A DNA stretch of 31,629 bases from Paludibacter sp. UBA5753. Lineage in GTDB: Bacteria > Bacteroidota > Bacteroidia > Bacteroidales > Paludibacteraceae. The notes under the pieces were generated by a model. That model worked only from the letters and a program-made list of their open reading frames with translations, had not been told where the DNA came from and searched no databases. This document shows, in pieces, positions 1 through 6,359 of the stretch; position 1 is the first letter of the stretch; every line of letters begins with the position of its first letter. Both the position numbers and the translations under genes were made by a program. The stretch spans positions 58,178 to 89,806 of the forward strand of contig DIFH01000144.1 in NCBI GenBank assembly GCA_002427615.1. Direction: 5' to 3'.

Positions 1-199
1 ATACATAACAATCAACTAAATGGCTAATTATAATCAAATTTATTAGGGTGCTGAGTAGTTACAATGATGTTGAATTTCAATTTTATTTACAGAGATAAAA
101 ACTTGTCATATTCATTGAAAATTTTCATAATCAACATATTAAATGATTCTCCCCCAATAAATTTCCTGTTATAATCAATTCATCAAAAAAAAACAATAG

Positions 200-213
200 A
201 CAGACTGGTCTGT
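200..213. promoter_or_regulatory. Dyad resembling a TetR-type operator
   Basis: ACAGACTGGTCTGT has perfect 6-bp arms around a 2-base centre. The shape (AGAC-N2-GTCT core) resembles operators of TetR-family repressors. No gene starts close by on either strand, so it would have to serve a gene beyond the left edge or be a relic. The family assignment is inference. Confidence 0.3.
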
Positions 214-311
214 AAAATTATAAATTGCTATTTTCGGAAACAAAAAAATAATGTTAAATTATTATTGCATTAACAAAATATAACATTTTGGCGTTGGGAT
301 ACAGTCGAGTT

Positions 312-467
312 TATATAGTGCTTGAAAGAAAACTCAGTGTTTGATAAGAAAACGTCAAGGTCAAGGCGCACGAAACAGCAAAAACACGGAGTCCCGCCAA
401 GGCGGGATGAGTAGTTTTTGATGTGAGTGCAACGCAGAGATTGGCGTTTTCTTGCAAACACTATATA
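312..467. repeat. Inverted-repeat element, MITE- or REP-like
   Basis: The ends at 312-333 and 446-467 are 22-nt inverted copies with two mismatches, and both begin with TATATAGTG on their own strand. A second internal copy of the arm (AGTGTTTG..AAGAAAACG) lies at 337-359. A perfect 7-bp GC-rich hairpin (TCCCGCC/GGCGGGA) sits in the centre at 392-407. A 17-nt stretch of the right arm (443-459) recurs inverted at 3699-3715, which suggests a dispersed family. There is no coding capacity and no obvious target-site duplication. Confidence 0.55.
392..407. repeat. Perfect GC-rich hairpin
   Basis: TCCCGCC-AA-GGCGGGA forms a 7-bp stem with a 2-nt spacer in the middle of the inverted-repeat element. 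It is the most GC-rich structure in an AT-rich spacer. No T-run follows, so it is more likely part of the mobile or repeat structure than a terminator. Confidence 0.5.
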
Positions 468-826
468 GATTAATTCGTCTATATACCTGTGTCTAAACCA
501 CATAGAATTCACGTAGTAAATTATTCTTATATCATTGTGATGTTAGCAGTTCCGACCACAAAGCAACTGCTTGTCGGCAGTTAAACAGAAAACGGTAGGC
601 TGCCGACAGAACTCAGGGATGACGAAATTACGATTCCGTCGAAATTGCCGGAGTTGGAAACCCTGCATCCCGAGCCTATGTGGTTTAATTTGAATAAAAT
701 TTATCATGGCTTCTAAAATTATATTGATTTTTGGGAGTACGTTCATAACATTTAATTTTGAGATATCAAATAACTTTTATTAATTTGCATTAAAAATCAC
801 GAGAAAGCACCTGTCAATCAAAGTAT

Positions 827-3697
827 ATGAACCGCAAAACACGTTTTATTTTTTCGGTAATTCTTTTTTTTAATAATTTATTAGCTTTTAATCAAGAATT
901 TACACCGATTGTCAGTCAGTTTGAAAAAAAAGACTATAATGCATCGAATCAAAACTGGGCAGTAGGTCAAACTCGTGATGGCATAATGTATTTTGGGAAC
1001 AACAAGGGCTTGCTTGAATTCGATGGAACGATATGGGATATAAACAAACTGCCTGAAAATAAATTGGTACGTTCACTCATGGTTGATAAAAACGACCGCA
1101 TTTATATAGGTTCGTTCGAGGAATTCGGCTATTTTGAAAAAGATATTTACGGGTGCCTGAAATACACTTCATTATCCAACCAACTTCAGGAATATAAAAT
1201 GCAAAATGACGAAATCTGGAACATCCTCGATTTCAATGGGACTATCATCTTCCAATCGTTTACTTCCTATTTTACTTACGACAAAAAAAACGTAAAAGGC
1301 TTCCGGTGTCCCTACACTTTCTTGTTTTTTAACTTGTACAACAACAAAATTTACACCCACACAAACCAGTCGGGATTTAGTTTACTCAAATTCCAAACAA
1401 CCGGAATTGAACCGTTAATCAATAAGGAATTGAAGAGCCCTGTGATAAGCGTGCTCACTTATGACTCAAAAAATGCTTTGCTCGTAACCAAATCGGATGG
1501 ATTGTTTTTGTTCAATGGTAAAAACATCGTTCGTTTCGAAACCGATGCCGATGAAGAGCTAAGAAAAGCAGACGTAAACAGAGCTATCATCTCGAAAGAT
1601 AGTTTAATTTTGATAGGTACAATTCTGAACGGAGTTACGGCTATTTCAAAAGACGGAAAGAAACGCTGGACACTTAACAGTTCGAATGTATTGCAGAACA
1701 ACACTGTTTTGGGAATGTATTGCGACAAAGATAATAATTTGTGGTTGTGCCTCGACAAAGGCATCTCGCTGATAAAACTGAATTCATCCATTTATTATAT
1801 CCATTCTTTCAGTCCTTCAGTCGGCGCCATTTATTCCTTAAGTTACCAGGCTCCGAATTTATATATCGGCACTAATCAGGGTTTGTATTCCGCATTGTAC
1901 GACAACCAAAAAAGGGTCGTTACCGATGTTCGGCTTGAGCCAAAAATCAAAGGGCAGGTTTGGAATATGGCAGCTATTGATGGTCAGCATTTTTGCGGAA
2001 ACAATGAAGAAACTTTTGAAATTATAAATAGGAACGCCAACATTATTTACCCTTCCGTTAAAGGAGGAATGTGTATCCGAAAAGGCATTATTCACGGGCA
2101 AGAAGTCCTTGTACAGGGCACTTATACCGATCTTTGCATTTATCTGAAAAAAAACGGAAAATGGCAGTTTAGCCATTCGGTCGAAAATTTCGTGAACCCC
2201 ATACGCTACCTCGAAATTGATTACACTGGCACCATTTGGGCAAGTCATTTGCATCAGGGTTTATACGCAATCCGACTGACCCCTGATTTACGAAAAATTG
2301 AAAACATTAACACCTACAACTCGCTGGATCATAAAAATAAATATAATATCAATGTTTTTTCGGTGAATAACCGGGTAGTATTTACCGACCATACAGGTTT
2401 TTATACTTTCGACGATATTGAGAAAAAAATAATCCCACACGATGAATTAAACAAAAATCTCGGAAATTTTTCGCAGGCTTATCGCGTGTGCCATTTTAAA
2501 TCGGACATGTACTGGTTTATTTGTGATGGCGAAGCGGCATTGGTACAGATAACAAATCATGGCATCAAATTAGTGGATATAGTTCAATATTCATTGTTCA
2601 GAAACCAGACAGTCGACGATTATCAAAATATTATTCCGGTTTCGGATGACGAATGTTTTTTCACCCTCGAAAACGGGCTGGCGCTTTACCATTACGGCGG
2701 TGATTTGAGAAAGGAGAAAGAAGATACACGTTTACAACTGAAATCGGTACAAACAAGCGATGCCGAATTGAAAGACATAATTTACCTGACTTTATCCAAT
2801 TCATTGCCGCCCGCCACTTCTTACAAACGAAATAATCTCGTATTCACGGTTTTCTACCCGAATTATTCACAACTCAACAACCTGAATTTCCGTTATAAAA
2901 TGGAAGGGTTGGATAAAGTCTGGAGTGAACCTGTCGGATCTTCGCAGGTAACTTACAATTATATGCCTTACGGAAAATACAATTTACAGGTTGAGGTTTT
3001 ATCAAAAAGCGGATTTAAATTGGATGAAATAAGTTATCGTTTCGAGGTGCGCCCGCCTTTTTATCTGAGCAATACGGCAAAAATAGTTTACGTGATTTTG
3101 TTTTTGTTGTTTATTTATGGCATTTATTTATACCTGAAACATATATTTTGGATTAAAAAGGAAAAAATACACAGCGAACAGGAGGAAATTCGCAAAAAGG
3201 AAATTGAAAAGCGTGAACAACAAATCATGGCGCTCGAAAAAGAAAAACTTGAGTCGGAATTAACGCTCAAAAGCAAGGAACTTGCCGAATCGACCATGAC
3301 TATTATCAAAAAGAATGAAATGCTGGTCAATATTAAAGAAGAAGTCATGACTCAGAAAAACATGTTGGGCTCACAATACCCCAATAAATATTATGAAAGA
3401 CTCATCCGCCTGCTCGACGAAAATCTGTCGTCGGAAGACGATTGGGTTATTTTCCGTGCCAACTTCGACCGTATTCACGAAAACTTTTTCCGCAACCTGC
3501 ACGTGAAATATCCCGAACTCACATCAAACGATTTGCGGTTTTGCGCTTATCTTCGCCTCAATCTTTCAAGCAAAGACATTGCACACCTGATGAACATCTC
3601 ACTCAAGGGGGTAGAAGTGGGACGTTATCGTATTCGCAAAAAAATCGGGTTGCCTTCATCAAAAAGCCTGACGGAGTTCATGATTGAGTTTAAGTAG
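827..3697 (+). CDS. SusR-like membrane regulator: Reg_prop propeller, Y_Y_Y, LuxR-type HTH
   Basis: This is a 956-residue one-component transmembrane regulator. It has an N-terminal signal/anchor (1-22), a long periplasmic sensor of Reg_prop-type beta-propeller repeats (about 30-650, with motifs such as IYIGSFEEFGYF and NNLWLCLDKGIS), a Y_Y_Y domain (about 670-740) and one membrane span (about 752-773). A charged coiled coil (about 778-845) leads to a C-terminal helix-turn-helix (about 897-956, LSSKDIAHLMNISLKGVEVGRYRIRKKIG). There is no histidine kinase or receiver domain, so it is not a full hybrid two-component system. The layout matches SusR-type regulators that sense oligosaccharides in the periplasm and bind DNA directly. 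It lies on the same strand as the PUL that starts at 6360 and is its best candidate activator, although an exb operon separates them. The ligand is not determinable from sequence. Confidence 0.85.
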   Translation: MNRKTRFIFSVILFFNNLLAFNQEFTPIVSQFEKKDYNASNQNWAVGQTRDGIMYFGNNKGLLEFDGTIWDINKLPENKLVRSLMVDKNDRIYIGSFEEFGYFEKDIYGCLKYTSLSNQLQEYKMQNDEIWNILDFNGTIIFQSFTSYFTYDKKNVKGFRCPYTFLFFNLYNNKIYTHTNQSGFSLLKFQTTGIEPLINKELKSPVISVLTYDSKNALLVTKSDGLFLFNGKNIVRFETDADEELRKADVNRAIISKDSLILIGTILNGVTAISKDGKKRWTLNSSNVLQNNTVLGMYCDKDNNLWLCLDKGISLIKLNSSIYYIHSFSPSVGAIYSLSYQAPNLYIGTNQGLYSALYDNQKRVVTDVRLEPKIKGQVWNMAAIDGQHFCGNNEETFEIINRNANIIYPSVKGGMCIRKGIIHGQEVLVQGTYTDLCIYLKKNGKWQFSHSVENFVNPIRYLEIDYTGTIWASHLHQGLYAIRLTPDLRKIENINTYNSLDHKNKYNINVFSVNNRVVFTDHTGFYTFDDIEKKIIPHDELNKNLGNFSQAYRVCHFKSDMYWFICDGEAALVQITNHGIKLVDIVQYSLFRNQTVDDYQNIIPVSDDECFFTLENGLALYHYGGDLRKEKEDTRLQLKSVQTSDAELKDIIYLTLSNSLPPATSYKRNNLVFTVFYPNYSQLNNLNFRYKMEGLDKVWSEPVGSSQVTYNYMPYGKYNLQVEVLSKSGFKLDEISYRFEVRPPFYLSNTAKIVYVILFLLFIYGIYLYLKHIFWIKKEKIHSEQEEIRKKEIEKREQQIMALEKEKLESELTLKSKELAESTMTIIKKNEMLVNIKEEVMTQKNMLGSQYPNKYYERLIRLLDENLSSEDDWVIFRANFDRIHENFFRNLHVKYPELTSNDLRFCAYLRLNLSSKDIAHLMNISLKGVEVGRYRIRKKIGLPSSKSLTEFMIEFK

Positions 3698-3698
3698 C

Positions 3699-3715
3699 GT
3701 TTGCAAGAAAACGCC
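3699..3715. repeat. Inverted copy of the 443-459 repeat
   Basis: GTTTGCAAGAAAACGCC is the exact reverse complement of 443-459, 17 of 17 bases. The two copies flank the regulator gene as an inverted pair about 3.2 kb apart. Confidence 0.55.
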
Positions 3716-3727
3716 GGGTTTTCTTGC
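3703..3727. terminator. Hairpin between convergent genes
   Basis: GCAAGAAAA and TTTTCTTGC form a 9-bp stem around a 7-nt GC-rich loop just after the regulator stop codon. It may end transcription from both convergent genes, although neither strand has a long T-run. Its left half is part of the 17-nt sequence shared with 443-459, so it may be a repeat remnant reused as a terminator. Confidence 0.4.
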
Positions 3728-3777
3728 TGACACGAAGTAAGAAGTTACTATTGTCCGAAAAGGAAACAGGATAAACA

Positions 3778-4722
3778 TCAATATAAATCGTCGGCATTAT
3801 ATTTTTCGACGATGGTTTCGATGATTGAATCTTCCTGTTCTTTGTGAAATTCAGTTTTTAAATCTGTGCCGAATATTCTGCCTACTCCATACCAAAAGGT
3901 TGCCGAGAATGCGCCTTTGTATTCTTTTATAATCTGATAGCCTGTTTTATTTGTTTCGCGGGCAATTAATTTAAGTAAAAGTTTGCCTTGTGAAGTCGAC
4001 ATGGTACGCACCGCTGTTTCATATTCTTGAAAAAGTTTTTTCTCGGTTGCTTTTATCAATTTTTTTCGTTCCGAATCATCCGACATGCTACTGAGTTGGC
4101 TGTTTAAGTCAGATATGATCTCCCTTGTTTTCAACGCGTAAGGATATACTTTCTTGAAATTGCGGATATTTCTGTAGTTTTTCTGATAGAATCTGTATTT
4201 CTCCATTTCTTTCCGTCGCCAGTCATTATTCTCATTACCGGAGGGACTAATTTGCGATTTTTCACGTATTTCTGCAACGATTGCCTGTTCCTCGGGAAGT
4301 AATTTTACCGTATCCACTTTTAACACCTTCACTACTTCAATTCTTTTCATCACCGTATCTACAACAGGTATTTCCTGTATCTGCTCTTCGGCTGCATTGG
4401 GCAATTGTTGTTCCGACTGAGCGATTTTAAACGGTTCTTTATCGTTCGATACGCTTTTTGTGGCATTATCAATCTGATCTGTTACAGGCGTTTTTTCATA
4501 ATCTGTTGCAGGAATTTCCCCTGTCATCATATCATCGGACATAAAATCTTCCAAATGAAGCTCAAGATTATCTAATTCGGCATCGGACAATTGCGAAGAT
4601 GGATCTTCTCCTGCACTATCTCCCGAAAGGTCGAAATGAAACAGGCCAAAAATGAGGCAACAGATAAAAATAGTACCTGTTGCTGCAAAAAAATGACTGT
4701 TTATATTTTTAAAGGAAATCAT
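3778..4722 (-). CDS. Membrane-anchored DUF4294 protein in the exbBD operon
   Basis: This is a protein of about 314 residues with a single N-terminal membrane span (about 8-30) and a polar, acidic linker rich in D, E, S and T (about 33-160). The C-terminal domain (about 175-314) I recognise as DUF4294 (PF14127), by VYPYALKTRE, SQGKLLLKLIARETNKTGYQ and YKGAFSATFWYGVGRIFG. The function of DUF4294 is unknown. The frame opens at 4773, but the Met at 4722 is preferred because it puts the positively charged residue and membrane span directly at the N terminus. The gene is third after exbB and exbD, where a TonB-type energy transducer is common. The anchor-plus-linker layout resembles TonB, but there is no recognisable TonB C-terminal domain. 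The SxxxH membrane motif of TonB is also not evident, as the equivalent region has Cys-Cys. A role coupled to the ExbBD motor is inference. Confidence 0.7.
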   Translation of the reverse strand: MISFKNINSHFFAATGTIFICCLIFGLFHFDLSGDSAGEDPSSQLSDAELDNLELHLEDFMSDDMMTGEIPATDYEKTPVTDQIDNATKSVSNDKEPFKIAQSEQQLPNAAEEQIQEIPVVDTVMKRIEVVKVLKVDTVKLLPEEQAIVAEIREKSQISPSGNENNDWRRKEMEKYRFYQKNYRNIRNFKKVYPYALKTREIISDLNSQLSSMSDDSERKKLIKATEKKLFQEYETAVRTMSTSQGKLLLKLIARETNKTGYQIIKEYKGAFSATFWYGVGRIFGTDLKTEFHKEQEDSIIETIVEKYNADDLY

Positions 4723-4808
4723 TATCGAGCGGTTAAAACCGAAAATATTAAAGTTAGAAAGGACTAAACACAAGAAGACAATTTTATGTTCTGATACGAA
4801 CGAATAAG

Positions 4809-5204
4809 TTATTCTTTTTTGGTGGCTAAAATCATTTTCACATTCAGATTATTGCCAATTTCAAGCACATCAACCAGTTGCTGAACAGTCAGGGTCTTAT
4901 CGCAACGCAAAACAATATATGAATCCTGATCTTTGCTGATCTCGGCCGCTAAAACCGATTGAAGCCTTTCGAAAGGTACCTGCTTGTTGTTCACGAAGTA
5001 TTGTACATCTTTATTTACCGATAGCAAAATTTCCTTTTTGTGAATCGACTGTGTGTTTTTTGCACTTGGTAAATTCAGTTTAATCACATTCGGACTCAAA
5101 AGCGTAGACACAATAATAAAGAATAACATCAAGAAAAACATAATGTCATTCATGGAAGAAGTGAAAATTTCCGCTTTCACTTTATTTTGAGGTCGAAGAT
5201 TCAT
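4809..5204 (-). CDS. ExbD/TolR-family biopolymer transport protein
   Basis: This 131-residue protein has one N-terminal membrane span (about 19-38) that carries the conserved Asp (Asp20 in SSMNDIMFFLMLFF). In ExbD and TolR this residue lies on the proton path of the ExbB-ExbD motor. The periplasmic C-terminal domain (about 50-131) has the family pattern with KEILLSVNKDVQYFVNN and YIVLRCDKTLTVQQLVDVLE. The start codon overlaps the end of exbB by 4 nt, so the two are translationally coupled. It may energise a TonB-like partner, and the following DUF4294 protein is the only candidate in the operon. Confidence 0.88.
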   Translation of the reverse strand: MNLRPQNKVKAEIFTSSMNDIMFFLMLFFIIVSTLLSPNVIKLNLPSAKNTQSIHKKEILLSVNKDVQYFVNNKQVPFERLQSVLAAEISKDQDSYIVLRCDKTLTVQQLVDVLEIGNNLNVKMILATKKE

Positions 5205-5908
5205 TTTTTGGTTTCTTTCAAAAAGTCGAGAAAATCTACTGCATTGCGTTCCATTCTGTTGACAATTTTGCCCACTTTAATATTTAACCAGCTATGGCAG
5301 ATATAAGCTAAAACGCCAACCACAAGCCCTGCTGCACTCGATACCATTTTCACATAAAGTCCGGCTGAAACCGACCCGATACTGACATCGGCGGTTTGCG
5401 AAATATCGAAGAAAATTTTAATGACTCCCAATATGGTTCCTAAAAATCCGAACATAGGAGCAATGCTGGCAATCATTGCCAGGATAGGAAGCCCCTTTTC
5501 AAGTTCATAAACTTCAAATTTACCCACTATCTCAATAGATTCTTCGATTTCTTTGATGGGATTGTCGATTCTGTTGATGCCTTTTTCAACCATACGGGCA
5601 ATCGGCAAATCGTTTTTTGAACATAATTGCAAAGCGTCATCTATTTTTTCGGTTTCTATCAGAGTCTTAATATCTTTAATAAAATTTCCTTCGCTTGCCG
5701 ATGCCCGCTGAATGGAAATGAATCTTTCGATAAAAATATAAATAGTCAACACAAAAAGAATTCCGATAGGAATCATAATCAGACCGCCTTTCTGGATAAT
5801 ATCCCAAATAGTGAATATTGTCGGTTTTGACGCCACCGGAATAGAGTTTACCGTTGAATGAAGCGTGTCGATAGCCGGTGTGGCTTGTAAAATAAGTGAA
5901 AGTATCAT
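5201..5908 (-). CDS. ExbB/TolQ/MotA-family proton channel
   Basis: This is a 235-residue inner-membrane protein with three predicted membrane spans: about 40-65 (LIMIPIGILFVLTIYIFIE), about 140-165 (LPILAMIASIAPMFGFLGTILG) and about 180-205. The MotA/TolQ/ExbB domain signature APMFGFLGTILGVIKIF is present. The protein forms a proton-driven motor with the downstream ExbD. It is the first gene of the minus-strand exbB-exbD-DUF4294 operon and is transcribed divergently from the PUL. Whether it powers the PUL's SusC or another process cannot be told from sequence. Confidence 0.9.
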   Translation of the reverse strand: MILSLILQATPAIDTLHSTVNSIPVASKPTIFTIWDIIQKGGLIMIPIGILFVLTIYIFIERFISIQRASASEGNFIKDIKTLIETEKIDDALQLCSKNDLPIARMVEKGINRIDNPIKEIEESIEIVGKFEVYELEKGLPILAMIASIAPMFGFLGTILGVIKIFFDISQTADVSIGSVSAGLYVKMVSSAAGLVVGVLAYICHSWLNIKVGKIVNRMERNAVDFLDFLKETKK

Positions 5909-5987
5909 TTTTTTGTACTGATTTGATTTTTTATATAACTAACGCAGACCCGATTTTATTGTTAATGGCTGAATCTTATAGTAAACA

Positions 5988-5995
5988 CAAAAGTA
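5988..5995 (-). promoter_or_regulatory. Possible -7 box for the exbB operon
   Basis: On the minus strand this reads TACTTTTG, a full match to the Bacteroidetes -7 consensus TAnnTTTG, about 80 bp before the exbB start. I see no convincing -33 element at the right spacing. Confidence 0.3.
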
Positions 5996-6226
5996 AGTAT
6001 TTTAATCAATATTTTTTTATTGTAATAAAAACTATCCGTAATTATTTTCACCCTGAGTTCGGTTGCTCCTTAAGCCGAATTGACAGTTCATTCATTCCTG
6101 AAAACCACATTGAATATTTATTTTGTAAAAACACAGACAAAATAATAAGATAAAAACTAAACAAATTAAAAATATGAACATCAATAAAATGTTTATAATC
6201 AAAAACATGAATCATTTCTTACAATA

Positions 6227-6246
6227 ATTGTAGGGTTATTGTAGGG
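6227..6246 (+). promoter_or_regulatory. Direct repeat upstream of the PUL, candidate activator site
   Basis: ATTGTAGGG occurs twice, at 6227-6235 and 6238-6246. The start-to-start spacing is 11 bp, about one helical turn, so both copies face the same side of the DNA. They lie roughly 75 bp upstream of the -7 box of the PUL promoter, a plausible activator position. The SusR-like regulator at 827-3697 is the obvious candidate to bind here, but this is inference. Confidence 0.4.
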
Positions 6247-6320
6247 TGTTAATTTGAACTTGTTTTTTATGTAGTATTCTTATTGGGGTACAAAATTCAA
6301 CAAAGCGGATAACTTACTGT

Positions 6321-6328
6321 TATATTTG
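6321..6328 (+). promoter_or_regulatory. -7 box of the PUL promoter
   Basis: TATATTTG matches the Bacteroidetes -7 consensus TAnnTTTG exactly and lies 31 bp before the GH3 start codon. No good TTTG -33 box is seen 19-21 bp upstream, which fits a promoter that depends on an activator. It probably drives the whole run from 6360 to 19087, where gaps are 12-96 bp. Confidence 0.45.
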
Positions 6329-6359
6329 CATCGATAAATCTAAGGTAAAAATCACAATC

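Larger units (their letters stand above)
1..826. other. Gene-poor left flank with repeats
   Basis: I see no credible gene in this 826-bp stretch. Short open frames at 270-512 and 543-746 on the minus strand have no signal peptide or recognisable motif, and they coincide with inverted repeats. The stretch holds a 14-nt dyad at 200-213, a 156-bp inverted-repeat element at 312-467 and a hairpin at 572-608 (9-bp arms TGTCGGCAG/CTGCCGACA). The last 40 bases before 827 should contain the regulator promoter, but no clear -7 box stands out. Confidence 0.6.
5909..6359. other. Divergent intergenic region, exbB to PUL
   Basis: This 451-bp AT-rich region separates two divergent units. It holds a possible exbB -7 box (5988-5995), a head-to-tail direct repeat (6227-6246) and a good PUL -7 box (6321-6328). 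An 85-codon frame at 5896-6153 overlaps the exbB start and has no protein features, so I do not call it. Confidence 0.6.

Noticed and set aside
270..512. 80-codon minus-strand frame
   Set aside because: It lies across the inverted-repeat element, is rich in Cys, Phe and Arg without any motif, and reads through the hairpin. It is most likely not a gene.
543..746. 67-codon minus-strand frame
   Set aside because: No signal, domain or promoter; part of it is formed by the hairpin arms at 572-608. It could be a degraded repeat-derived fragment, but I cannot support a coding call.
3442..3687. 81-codon plus-strand frame in the regulator 3' end
   Set aside because: It overlaps the coiled-coil end and HTH of the regulator in another frame; the regulator frame has clear domain support.
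5896..6153. 85-codon plus-strand frame over the exbB start
   Set aside because: It covers the exbB start codon and its likely promoter and has no protein features.
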